In this document: positions 23,675-35,861 of the stretch, piece after piece
Numbering within the stretch: position 1 is the stretch's first letter
How the letters are laid out: the number at the start of each line of letters is the position of its first letter
Assembly (NCBI GenBank): GCA_002751075.1
Contig: NAOQ01000085.1
Location: forward strand, 110,661 to 147,063
Source of the DNA: Ichthyophonus hoferi
Taxonomy: Eukaryota; Opisthokonta; Ichthyosporea; Ichthyophonida; Ichthyophonidae
Direction of reading: 5' to 3'
Length of the DNA: 36,403 nt
Made by a program: the position numbers and the translations under genes
Notes under the pieces: model-generated
The model's input: only the letters and a program-made list of their open reading frames with translations
The model's database searches: none
What the model was told of the DNA's origin: nothing

Positions 23675-26600
23675 GTCCCGGACACAACTATGGAACAAGT
23701 CGTGGCATTTGAAAATGGTAAACTAACAGTGGAGGTGGTAGAGGTGAGGGGGCTGGAGGGGGCCAAGACCCCTTATATTATAGCCTCTTACGAACATACA
23801 GAACAGGTCATGCCACCCAACCGAGGCAGTCGGGTTGTCTTGTAGGTTATATTCTATACCTGTTATCTTGTTATCTACCCCCTCTCTTACTAGCCTGTAT
23901 GTATGTATGTCTCTAGATGCAGGTGATTGCCCTGGTGACCTCCCATTTACAGAGGAAGATAGTGCTAAAAATAATACTGTAGTCTTTTAATAGTCAAATT
24001 ATTGTGCTTTATTTGTTAAAATGAACGTATGTGTATAGAAATGACTGTGTCAGCCTTTGTTGCGCTATAAAGACCCGGCACCTTGTATGCTATGTTATGA
24101 TTATATGACATCAGGAAAATCACCTATAACCTTGCCATGATGATGCTATTTGTGATTGGATATCTATGCAAAATATATGTGAATACCTGGGTTGTACAGC
24201 CTGTACTAATGCTATGCTTCCCTAGTGATGTGACCAACCCAGACTTTGAGCTTCACATTCAGATGATTGAACACGACACTACTGATCACAGTATGCTTGG
24301 CCGTGTAGATATGCTGCCTTCTTGGGTTCCCAATGTGGGTAGTCATATCACTGGCTTTGTCATTTTATGCCTTTTAATGCACCACTCATCTCATATTTTT
24401 AAAACACCTTTACCATAGATTAGCGTGTAGACAATGCACACAGATATACTGATGTATATGTATACATCCAATTGTATGAATTTTTATATGCGTCTACCCA
24501 AGCACGCATTAGTCTATGTATTTATATGGATGACTATGCATACATAATGTTAAACATTTCTACCTCAAATCATATGATGTTATATGGCATGCCCATCTTT
24601 GTCTATGTCTCTAGCGCTATTACTCTATTACTTTCCTTGATATCATACGACAGCACTAAGCTACTTGCATATCTAAATACTGACACGTCTCCCTATAGCA
24701 AACCTTCGACCAGGTCTATAAACTACATGCAGGCACTAGGAGTGGTATTGAACTACGTCTGGCCATTACTTTCTGCAAGCAAACGGCTAGTTTCTTCCGT
24801 TTTGTTGCTGGGTGGTGTAATATATATATATATATAGTGTGAATGGATATGAAGGTTTATTTGCTTATTTATTCTTTTCCTGATAATACACTATATACTA
24901 CACACTATACAGTATACGTTATATACTATATATTACATACTATACACTATACATTTTATACTATATATTACACACTGTACACTATATATTATATATATGT
25001 AAAGATGTATATATGCGTTTCCTTTTTCTCGGATTCCTCTCTAGTGTACCTCTTTTTGCGTTTTCTTTTATGGATGTCCCAGAAATAGGCAAAGAGAGAG
25101 AGATGGCATATACTAACAGGCATTTTTAGATATATATATATATAGTATCCCTTAGTGTAATGTATGCTAACCAGCCCAACCATGCTATCCTATAGAATAA
25201 GAAGTTGACTATTGATGATTTTGAGCTTCTGAAAGTGATTGGCAAGGGCAGCTTTGGAAAGGTAGTATATGGATGATTTCTAACCAGTACCTGACTCCCT
25301 TTGCTCTTCTATCTTTTCATTTATTTGAATTATCTGTCAACAATTTGTTATATTGCTGGTTTACGTTCTGCCTCCAATGCTAGCCAATGACAACGCTTAT
25401 AGTTTTATGATTCTTACTCCTTGTCGTGATTTAAATCCAATCAGGTGATGCAAGTACGCAAGAAAGACACTGGCCGTGTATACGCTATGAAGATCCTGAC
25501 CAAGAGCCACCTGGTGGAAAGGGATGAGGTGGGCCACACCAAGTCAGAGAGGGCCATCCTTGCTTCCAATGCCCACTGCCCCTTCCTTGTGGGCCTTAAG
25601 GTAGACGTGGTGCCATTCTATACCCCATGACCCCCTTTATTTCTTCCCTTGCCTTGTTCTATAATATAAGTTCCCTTATTATAATACTTATACTTAATAC
25701 TATTATTGCCTCTCTCCTCTTAGTTTTCATTCCAAACCCCTGAAAAGATTTACCTGGTGTTGGACTACATCAATGGTGGTGAACTGTTTTTCCATCTACA
25801 GAATGAAGGTGTCTTCAGGTATGTAGGGGTATATATGTATGATTGCAGTATAGTGTATTATATTCTCTTTTCTTTTCTCTGCTGTGGTAAAATAGATTTT
25901 AATTTTTTGCTTTATTTCAATACTTTCAACCGCGATATTCCATTGGTTAATTAAACCCAATAGAAGAATGTCAAATCACCGTTGTTTATTTTAAATAATT
26001 TAAAACTTAAATATCGAATGAGTGAATCTGTTTTAACTATTCATAAATGTATAGTGAGTGATTGGTTTTGTTTTATGGTCCTGATATAATAGAGTTTGAA
26101 TGTCTGGGATCTAGCTAACATGAGACACTTGGTATACCACTCAAGATAATATTCGTATATACCTATATATATCACTCCTGTCTGAGGCCTGGCTTGACGA
26201 TTCCCTTTAAATGATCATATTATAAGAGATAGGTGTATTTTATATGCAAGGATGGTGATATAGGAATTATACTTTATTAACCAGGGTGGTTAGACACTGG
26301 AAACCACATGGACATGTCCTAATAGCATTATCATAAATATACCAATATGCTACGTTATCATACCCAATAGTGAAATGTTTTCTGTGGCTTCCTTTTCTGT
26401 CCGACCTGTATACATGACATGTTCTCCCTTCTTTCCCTTCGTTACTCTGAAAAAAAAATTACCACTTCTATTTTATGGTTGTTGCCTCCTATGTTATTCT
26501 CTCATTGACTCTTTTCTTTTTTCCTTGTTGTCACATATACATATACACATGTTTATACCAGTGAGAATAGAGCTCGTTTCTATGCAGCCCAACTAGTTCT

Positions 26601-29600
26601 TGGCCTGGAATATCTACACAGCATGGATGTCATATACAGGTTAGCGCATTGATTATTGGTGATTGTTCATATAATCGGATCCCTATATTGATGCAGATGT
26701 GTGTACATTTGCATAATTGGTGTACTTACATACCTAGAATGGCACTAGGGGGCAAGGGGGCAGATAGATAGGTAGTTTACATATTACGACACTAATACTA
26801 CATGTATTCCCTTGTATATCCATCTATTGATAATTTGTATGGATGGCCTATAGTCTAGATGCACACCTGCATAAATAGAAGAGACTTTAAATTGTATATG
26901 AGTATGCATGTAGGTGTTCATACACCAACACCTGTATCAATCTACAAGCATATTTCTATATATATGGTGATGAGATGACAGTAATGGGAAGTTTATTAGA
27001 GAGTAGTGATCCCTTATATGACTCAATAAAGGTTGTGTTCTAAATTGCTAACTGTGGGTCTTGGGGTACATGGATATGTATATATACACAGAGATTTGAA
27101 GCCAGAGAATATCTTAGTAGACTACACAGGATATATTGCATTGACGGACTTTGGACTTTGTAAAGAGGATGTGAAACACAACGAGACTACTAATACCTTT
27201 TGTGGCACCCCAGAGTACATGGCCCCCGAGGTCTTACAGCAGAAGGGTGGGTGATGATGGAAAAGCTGATTGGGTTGGCAGGGCTATAGGAAGTGTATTA
27301 GACAGAATAGGGTATATATACTATATACTATATGTGTATACACATGATATAAATGGTAAAGTGGAGGAATGAATGCTGGTGTATGTTTGCGCTTTTATCT
27401 GGATTTACTTTATTTTATAAACTGGATAATAACTAATACGATAGTATAATAGGTACCGCCTAATGTATTGTAAATAGGCATACTTTATTTTATTACTCAA
27501 ATAATTTGATCAATTTCATCTGTACAGGTGTGTGCCAGCATATTTATTTATTAAGATATGATTAAATCAGGTTGTGTTTATTATATTTAATTGTTTGTAT
27601 TTAATATGTAAGCTAAGACGCATCAGGGTTGATAAAGAAGTGGGGTGGGGAAGGGTGAAAGCCGACTATGATTTTGACTATTCCAATGACTATGGTGTAC
27701 AGGGTACGGCCCTGCGGTGGACTGGTGGACCATTGGAGTTTTACTTTACGAAATGATGACCGGCATTCCCCCATACTATGACGATAATACCAACACGGTA
27801 TGATCTATTCATCATAATCTTCCCTTGCTACTTTCTCTATGTTTTTATTTTATTTCCAAAGCTATATATATATATATATATATATGCAAAACTGCCTCTA
27901 CTCCCAGACATAAATATTGACTTCCACATACATATCTATACTATCTACCCACTCACACTAATATGCTTTTCCGATGAAACTTTCACTTCATCTTTATTCC
28001 TTTGTCTTTTAATTTAGTTGGATAGTTGTTAATACCAAGGCCCTTTGACGTCCTACAGATGTATCAGAAAATTCTCTTTGCTCAGCTGATCTTCCCTGAA
28101 GATATGACAATTGCCGCCAGGGACTGTATTGGAGGAGTAAGTACTATAATGCTGTAGTGATGGATGTGACAGATAGGGGTCTATCGAGAATACATGTTAC
28201 TTACCACCGTGGGATATATGGCCTTTAACCTGTAGAGAAGAAGCGAATATATAATAGATATAATGTATGATTACTATAGTGAATATGTGCTAGGCCACCT
28301 TTGAATATATTGCAGATTATATTATTCTTCCCACTATTATTTACCATTCCTGGATGCCACCTCTCTCTCCCTAGCTACCTTGTTCTGTTATTTTATTGCC
28401 AAGAAACACTAATTTTAATTTCACTTCCTCCCTCTATGTAACAGCTGTTAAACCGCAACCCTCACGAGCGATTGGGCGCCGGACCTAATGGAGCCCGTAA
28501 CGTAAAATGTAAGCTACTCATTACTCATCTTCTATATTACTATCGTAGGGTTTCTTCTGATGAAGTGGCATCTTATACATATATTTATTACGTATGCCAA
28601 CCCATATATATATATATGTGTGTATATGGGCTATTTGATAGGGCACGAATGCATTCATTATTTACAATGTGACAGTACTTTTATGTAGGGGAGTGTTTAT
28701 GTCTATAATATATAGTGTAATGATAGAGGAGATGAATCGATTGACGTCAAGCTAATAGAACAATGCCTACTTCCACCAGCTCACATGTTTTTTGCACAAA
28801 TCAATTGGGGAGATCTCTGGCAAAAACGTATTCCTGCGCCATGGAGGCCCACTGTGGTATGCATATACTTATATGTGTGCGTGTGGCTCAACTATTTTCA
28901 GTTCAACTTTGTATTTGATATACAACAAATACCTTCAAACACCCAGGCATCCATGCCATAGTTATATCTGTATATATATGTCCTATGCAGGGTTTTAGTG
29001 TTAAATAACGTATTAGCTTCTAAACATAGACTCCACAGGCTAAGGGTTACATAATATTGTTATATACATGCAACTCAAGCTTAGTAATTAGACCATTTTA
29101 GTTGACTCGGTGTTCACTTACTACCAGAGATTTTTATATTTTATGCTATTATATGTTCCTATTTAAGGAAGGTAATTAGCGCATGCTCCAATAGTGTTAC
29201 AGACCACCCACCCTCCTATGCTAATCAGTATTGCATGTAGGAATTGGTGCAAGTTACAAGTGCGTACGATTGGTAGCTAGAAAAGAAAAGGCGGTGGTAA
29301 TGGACCATATGACATGGCTATAATCAATGCGGATTGGGTTTGAAACGGAAATTTATTCATTATAAAGCCCTTGGATTCATGTTAATCTCACTTTTTCCCC
29401 TTGGTTAGTCACCTATTTCCTCCCCTTCTCCCCCAATACCTATTTATAGGTTATTAGTACTAATTACAAAATACTATATGTAGAAGGTCACTAACATAAC
29501 ATACCCTTAAGCCTATACCCTCTTTGACTGACCCTTACTGGCGTTCACATTCACAGCGGGAGGAGTTGGACACCACCAATTTTGACAGTACCTTTACAGA

Positions 29601-29706
29601 CATGCTTCCTAAGGATTCGGTAGTTACTACAGCCCCAATCCATGATGCAGAACAGAACCAGTTCAAAGGATTTACCTATGTTGATGGTAGCGAGTACCTC
29701 GCCTGA
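23675..29706 (+). CDS. C2-domain AGC protein kinase, YPK1/Gad8 (SGK/Akt-like) type
   Basis: Serine/threonine kinase expected to work downstream of TORC2 and PDK1. Exons: 23675-23841, 23894-23986 (end uncertain), 24226-24334, 24699 to about 24800 (end uncertain), 25196-25261, 25445-25600, 25724-25818, 26562-26639, 27092-27246, 27703-27797, 28059-28136, 28445-28508, 28780-28856 and 29557-29706. The first four encode a C2 domain ([46 protein letters not shown]), for membrane association. The kinase domain shows IGKGSFGKV, the Lys in [41 protein letters not shown], the activation loop [16 protein letters not shown] with the PDK1-site Thr, [17 protein letters not shown], and [13 protein letters not shown]. 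The AGC tail reads [12 protein letters not shown] and ends with a hydrophobic motif [14 protein letters not shown]. Junctions from 25196 on all match in phase. Oddities are the C2 junction without a GT donor at 23986 and the lack of a clear proline-directed turn motif. Human SGK and Akt lack a C2 domain, which points to fungi. Confidence 0.9.
24884..24992. repeat. ACTATA-type low-complexity array in kinase intron
   Basis: Words such as CACTATA, TACTATATATTAC and CACACTATACA repeat with drift over about 110 bases between the last C2 exon and the first kinase-domain exon, with no coding content. Confidence 0.75.
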
Positions 29707-30456
29707 GTGCCCCCCGGCCACAGAAACGCTGTATATACATAAGCTTTAAATGTATTGTCGTAATATATATTGGTAGGCCGCTATATGGAATCGATGTACA
29801 AAGACATTATCAGTTGGGAGGTGTACATATTGACTTTCATACTTTGGTTCAGCAGAGTGAATATGAAACTACAATTAACTCGAGCTTCTCGTATTTTAGC
29901 CTGGCATTATCCCATTGCAGTAGTCTGAGTTCAATTCCACACATATGCTCGTGGTGTCCCACCAGATATTGTTCTTGTATTTATTTATATAGTAGATTCC
30001 TTCTACAATTTAGTATCAATATTACAAAGCTCGTAACATATGCGAATGCAAGGGCAGACGCACACTTGATGGGCTGCATGCATGGCATCTTATTGGAACA
30101 TCAGAGGACTGGATTAAAAAAAAAAACATTACTATGGTGTGCGTACATGGCGGCAATTACACCCTAGTGCAGCTCTGACAACTATACCTCAAGGTCCTGA
30201 GAATACTACTTTCTACCAGTGTGCTATAATCATTTTATATTAAATACATGCAATGTGCAAGTTCCTCGACCCTGTCTATTTCCTGTACTGGACTTTATTA
30301 CATTGGCAGCCTAATAAATTAATAAATGGACAATAAATTTCTATCTAGTTACAATCTTTATACCCCTACCCATTTTCAGTAGTTTGTGGCGTCAGATGGC
30401 TTTTTTTTTTGACTTCTGTTTTGACATTTTTTTATATCTAATTTGATTACAATCAG
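29707..30456. other. 3' flank of the kinase gene with clustered AATAAA signals
   Basis: After the kinase stop, 0.6 kb of non-coding sequence leads to three AATAAA hexamers at 30313, 30321 and 30332, a plausible polyadenylation site. An open frame at 29814-30167 has cysteine- and serine-rich, non-repetitive but featureless translation and is most likely UTR chance. Distal to the signals is plain AT-rich sequence. Confidence 0.4.
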
Positions 30457-31030
30457 TCAGTAATCCAATACGAACCAGTATAATGATTGAGATGGACAGT
30501 GATTAATAGAAACTAATGAATAGATGAAGCCATCATCCCCACCCCTGATGTATATCATGACTATAATGAGGCTAGAAGGACCATGCTGATAGTGTGGTTG
30601 AGAGAGAGGCGACCATCTCATTGGCAGGGGTTCTGATTCTTTAAAGAACTGTGTGACTGACAATTGCTCCAAGCTCTCTAATGGCACCCTAAAGTGGTAT
30701 AGGGACACATGACTTGGAGAAGTTGGTAGGAAGGTTATACTGTATATTATACTATAGTACAGATAGGGTGTGATATATCAACCCGTATATATATATACCC
30801 TCGCATGGCATCACCAGCCCCCACAACTTTAAGAACGAACATTACGTGGTAAAACGGCCACAAAGAGATGAAAGGGCAGATAAAGATAGCTACCAATATA
30901 CAGGCAGGCACATGCCAATGCAACCACATCCACCCACATCTTATGTACCTTATTACCATATAGTTATAAAGGGCCAATGGGGCTTTCGTATTAAAAGGCT
31001 CGTCAAATAGGTTAAGGTGCATAAAACACA
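30457..31030 (-). CDS. possible exons of an unrecognised gene downstream of SEC11
   Basis: Two minus-strand stretches have coding character. The first, about 31021-30956, would read MHLNLFDEPFNTKAPLALYN before a GTAATA donor. The second, about 30710-30560, follows the pyrimidine-rich CTTCCTACCAACTTCTCCAAG and reads HFRVPLESLEQLSVTQFFK, then SEPLPMRWSPLSQPHYQHGP. A short piece near 30831-30804 (VGAGDAMR) could sit between them with matching phase to the second, but the junction to the first does not fit. I do not recognise the protein. It lies on the same strand as SEC11, about 100 bases past the SEC11 stop. It could also be a decayed gene or chance open frames. Confidence 0.33.
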
Positions 31031-31112
31031 AGGTGCTTTATTATGGTATAACAAAGAAAAATGAAATGAAAAGCAAGGTCAAAAGAGCAGAGAATCGTAT
31101 AGATATTTTTGA

Positions 31113-31118
31113 TTTATT
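31113..31118 (-). promoter_or_regulatory. AATAAA polyadenylation signal of SEC11
   Basis: On the minus strand AATAAA lies 14 bases after the SEC11 stop codon, and the stop itself is part of another AATAAA. This would give a very short 3' UTR. Confidence 0.45.
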
Positions 31119-31131
31119 GAAATAAAGCCAT

Positions 31132-33515
31132 TTATTCTCTATTAGTCAACACATAGAGGGCTAGGCCTGACAGGAGAACAAACTGGAACTTCGGATAATC
31201 GTTCATGAGGATAGTCATCATACCAACCTTAGGGATCCACCTAATAGATACAGAAAGAGGTGGGTGGAGAAAGAATAAAGTGAATATGTATTATATATGT
31301 ATATCATACTGTATTATTTTATTTTATTATACTATACTATATCATATTATCTCATACTAGATTAGGCTGTACCATATCATACTGTATGCACATGCACCTG
31401 TACATTGCGATGTGTGTGTAGTAATATTATACTTATAATATCTATTTGGGTGAATGTGTTATATGTGCTTAATCAAGCAATAGTAATGATAGACAAAACC
31501 ACAATGGTGCTGTAATTACTGAAACAATAATGAATGGTCCCATAGTAAGATGACTATGATCTAAGAGGTCTGGTGACAACCAACAGGATTAATGAATAAA
31601 GGGTATAGAGATGAGGTAATTAAATAGCAATATATCAATTAACAGAGAGTATAGTGTAGTGTAGTATAGTATAGTATAGAGTCTATAAAGATCTGTCAAG
31701 ATATAAGACGTAGTGCATTTTCCTGTGACAACATACATAAATATCTAACTGGCCCTCACATCACTCATTAATAAGGAGAGCATATCAGTATATTAGAAAG
31801 AAAGAAAAAATTCAAGGGCATATGAATGGTATATAACTTAATAGCAGAGAAACATAGAATAGATATAGACTAAGCAATAAATAGTCGATAGAGAGAGATA
31901 TACGAAATAACAGGAGAACACCCTGCTGCAATAAAATAAAAGCTGCTGTCACTCATAGCTCCAAAGAGAAATGAGAAGGTTAGCCGTTGTAATTAATTAT
32001 GTGATCACAGAAAATAATAGGAATAAGAGGTAAGAGACTGGGAACCTATAGTAACACTTACGCTTGCACACGGCCCACGATATCCTCAGGAGTCAGCCAA
32101 AGATGATCGGGAGAATAAAGACCGCCATTACGATCATTATCACGGTTGTTATCTCCTTTGGTTAAAAATAGCTGTGTATTGTTGACACTGTAGCGTGAAG
32201 ATATGGTTAATGCATATCATATTATCTAGATTTCTCTCTATAGTCCAAGTCGTATAAACTCCCTGTTTCTTAAATCTTGTAACATTAACTACCTATAGAA
32301 ATAATTCATTTCAAAAATACAAACAATAATACTCCACCCCGTGGCTTCAAAAACATATAGAGATACACCCTTAATTAAAATTTAAAGTTTTTAATGTTTA
32401 ATTTTTAAAATATTTTTTTAAAAAAAAAAAAACATTCGATGGAATAACAGTGTGACCTACCCATCGTGCACTTTCATGACTCGATGTACTATAGGAATCT
32501 CTCTCCCTTTGATATTATACACCACAATCTCCCCAACTCTTATGGGATCATCGTATTTTGTTAGGAATAGTAGGTCGCCTCGGTCGAAAGCAGGCAACAT
32601 GCTTCCACTGCAGATAGTGTGTGTAAATGAGAGAGATACGTTATTTATTTATTTATTTAAGCGTAGGGAAAAAATTCATATGTCGTTTAATATATAAGAA
32701 ATGTAGAAAATAAAAAAGACGGAAACAGAGCGTAAACTAGAAAACAAAATGCTATGCTAAAAAATGTAGGCAGAGAGAGGTACAGATAGTAAGAGAATTG
32801 TAGGAAAGAAAGAATAAATTAAAAGGCACAATATATATCCATGAACAATAATAAAGAAGGTAATGAAATAAAAGGGGAAAATGCTTTAGGGGAAGGGGAG
32901 GGAAGAACCCTTGAATTACTGGTGGAAAATACCATCAAGACAAAACTACATAAATTGTATATCTAGGTAAACATCGCGAAAGCGAATAAGTGGGTATTAT
33001 GACACCTACAGAAATTATAATAATAAGATGAGAAAAGATGTAGGATATTCCTTGCAGTAAAAAAAAAAATAGGGAAATGTCATAGAAGGGCCTATAATAA
33101 CATATTACGCCTGCCAATGTAGAGAGGAATGGTTGGACATATTCATAACGATGCAAAGAAAAGAATGGTGTCCGCAGGTTAAAGAAGTAGAGAGTGAGAT
33201 CTAAGAGCATGTTCCTTAGTAGAAAGAAGCCTTTGTGGGGGTAACAAATATGATGGTAACGGCGAGATTATATTAAAAATGTATAAACACATATGCTCTG
33301 AACGTAACCACAACCTGTAAAAGTTACATTGATATTCAAACAGATTCGCACCTCAGCACAACGACAATGGGACTGTCCGAGCCCGTGACCACCATCATGC
33401 CCTTCCATATCATTAGCGCAGAGGCTACCACGGAAAGAAAATTAAGTATTTGAAAAAGAAATTGTCGTTTATTTAAACGACGAATTTCGCTAAATTGACT
33501 AGTTATTGCCTCCAT
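31132..33515 (-). CDS. SEC11: signal peptidase complex catalytic subunit SEC11
   Basis: ER membrane serine protease (family S26B) that removes signal peptides from secretory and membrane proteins entering the ER. Exons on the minus strand: 33515-33352, 32607-32461, 32187-32062 and 31240-31132; all phases fit, giving 181 residues (human SEC11A 179). An N-terminal cytosolic segment with a basic patch (RRLNKRQ) precedes one membrane helix at about 19-38. The catalytic Ser55 lies in SGSMLPAF, His96 in IPIVHRVM, and the acidic cluster GDNNRDNDR (Asp116, 120, 122) matches the family Ser-His-Asp arrangement. [10 protein letters not shown] and a C-terminal hydrophobic stretch ending LTNRE are typical. 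The codon of the catalytic serine is split by intron 1 (AG before, T after). The start is the only ATG upstream of the membrane helix in the exon. The protein appears complete. Confidence 0.96.
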
Positions 33516-33872
33516 CTCTTTGCTTCTTCCGCTTCCAAAACTAAAAATTTAAAACAAAAAAGAAATAATAAATAAAATATATATTGTGAGTTGGAATGTC
33601 TTTGTTACCAGGGAAGGCTCACTAAAATTCATTACCTTATGATAGGCCTTCAATACCATTTGCCCTACTCACAATCTATCATAGCACAGTGAGACAAGTC
33701 CTTAAGATCAAGCGTTTACTAATAGGTAACAAGCTAATTTTTGGCACTTTTACCTATTAGTTTTAAGACGCAATAGTTTCATTATAAAATATATACTTCA
33801 TTAAAAACAATTTGGTAACTTAATGCTAGAAAAAAAAAAATAGACAACTTTTAGCGGTGAATCTCTAGGCTC
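33516..33872. promoter_or_regulatory. upstream region of SEC11
   Basis: About 350 AT-rich bases before the SEC11 start hold no open frame. A near-palindromic pair CTAATAGGTA / TACCTATTAG occurs at 33719-33761, capable of forming a stem around about 23 bases. Promoter role inferred from position. Confidence 0.3.
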
Positions 33873-35861
33873 CTACATCCAGCGCAACGAAATTCGGTAC
33901 GTAGTGTGAATTGCAGATCTTCGTGAATAATCGAATCTTTGAACACAATGCCCCAAATTGAACAAATACTGATTGAATAATTCTTGAGATGTTCTCATTT
34001 GGAATGTCGCTAGAATCTGCAGGCCTCTAATTTGGCGCTGTTTGTATTCAATCCCGGCGATCCGTGATGGTGTGGCTTTTAGCAAAGTGCCTGCTCCTTC
34101 ATGATTTTCAATAGGAATAAAGACCTGTTGTTCTATAACTGGCTAATTTTCATAGTATTTATGTCTCAGAGCTCTGTGAATACTCTACCCAGTTAAGAAC
34201 TTGAAGGTGCTCTTTAAGCAAGTCGTATTCATTCTCCCTTTGCGATTACTTTAGTACTTGTTTGATCTTTGCCACTTACTTTTACATAAACATTGTCAAA
34301 CTTACAAGCAAAAGAATGTTGGTGGTTCTGGACTTGGGGAGATTCTTGAAGCACAGGAGCATATCAAACTCTTTGAAAACTAATCACTATTAATACCTAT
34401 ATATAAGTAATAAGGCTTTAACTGTGTTAAGAATGTTTAATAGTAAGTATTACACTGCTAAAGTAATGAACTTTACGTAACTGTCATTACTACTGACTAA
34501 CTAGATTTATCTTAAGTAATGCAACGTTTCTAATTTTCTCATGATCTATACATATGCTACTTGTGAAACACAACATATGTTGATACTAGTATATATGACA
34601 ACACTTAGTTGAGATAGAATGGTTCAACACAAGAGCTTCAATGGGTTTATATGCTGGGCAATGGGATTTACCGCCTAATTTCATCACTTCAACCTCTCCT
34701 ATTTATGGTGCTCGGGACAACTTGTCTAATCTTAACCATGGAGGAAGCAGAAATAACAGCAACAACAACTTGGGGGTGCTTCTCTCATCTGATGGAGGAT
34801 ATTCTGTCCCTTCAGACTAGGTACATCCAAGAAAGTTGGTAGCAGATGCTGTAGAATCATGGTTGAATGTGCTATCCCTTAACATATACCCCTATAATCG
34901 GAAAAGGTTTTTTACCACACCAGGTCAGATTTTTATTCCTTCCTGCAGTGGACTAAAAACTTTTAAAAAATTTACAATACAAAAGGGATGCCAGTTTCAG
35001 CTGGACAATGACCCAGCAATGTATATCCATCATGCTGTTTATAGCGAGAAATTATCCCCTCAGTCAGAGCATCTAGCCAGACAATATCTCATGTGCCCGG
35101 TGGGTGCTGAGCAAAAGGAGTAAACCGGACTCCAGAGTACTGATGTCAATAAATGGACTTTGGACAAGTTTTCAAAATTTAAACACTACTTTGGAAAGAT
35201 GTCCAGTGCCATGGTCAACTAGTTTTTGAACATGTATACTAATGTTCATTTTTTGCATGGAGAAACAGGAATATAGTTCCTTATCTGACTCTAAATTCTT
35301 GCCATGTGGCATGCCAACACTCCACACCAGCCCTTCGTGTTTTCTTTGGTTGTCAAGGCATTCACACTTTTGCATTACAGATTAAAATGTTATACATGTT
35401 TGAACAACCTGAAGGCCATGTTGAATTCCTTAATTACATAGGACATCTTCTTCTCAATAATTACCAATTTGAATGCTGATGGCAATATTGATCAGAGAAA
35501 TAAGATTTTCACTTCTGTTGATCTTCTTCTGGCTTCCTACAATTATTACATCAACAAGATGATAATACATAGTCAAGAGAAAACAGGATCATCAATACAG
35601 CAAAGACTTCTCAGCCTCAACTGGCACCCTTCTTGCCAGATTCATCCTGACCATACTGGAGTCAACCATACCACTCGTGAAATCTCTAGGAGTCTAAAGA
35701 GTCTTATCTTTGGGAAATTATTTTTCCCCAGCACCAGGGAGACAACTTTGGTGGGTGTCACTCATGTTTTTGTAGGCACACATAAAATATACAACATCAA
35801 TATTAGTATAAATATTAGTATAGAAAAGGTTGTGTTGCATGTGTTATACATAATTTGTTAG
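33873..35861. pseudogene. decayed coding region of unknown family, pieces on both strands
   Basis: Between about 33.87 and 34.39 kb the minus strand, and between about 34.6 and 35.86 kb the plus strand, carry stretches whose composition and amino-acid make-up look like former coding sequence (higher GC, balanced hydrophilic translations with little of the TA-repeat character of the introns). Neither side is whole: several breaks interrupt each, and the pieces fall in more than one frame. The two sides point away from each other. I cannot name the family; it could be a decayed mobile or virus-like element or broken host genes. No terminal repeats bounding it were recognised, though the right boundary is unclear and may lie outside the window. 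Confidence 0.4.

Noticed and set aside
29879-29949. tRNA-like segment with CGAGC/GCTCG ends and an AGTTCAATTCC box.
   Set aside because: The T arm and anticodon arm do not pair, so no cloverleaf can be formed.
29814-30167. Plus-strand frame of 117 residues after the kinase stop.
   Set aside because: No domain, Ser/Cys-rich by chance, sits before the AATAAA cluster and is best explained as 3' UTR.
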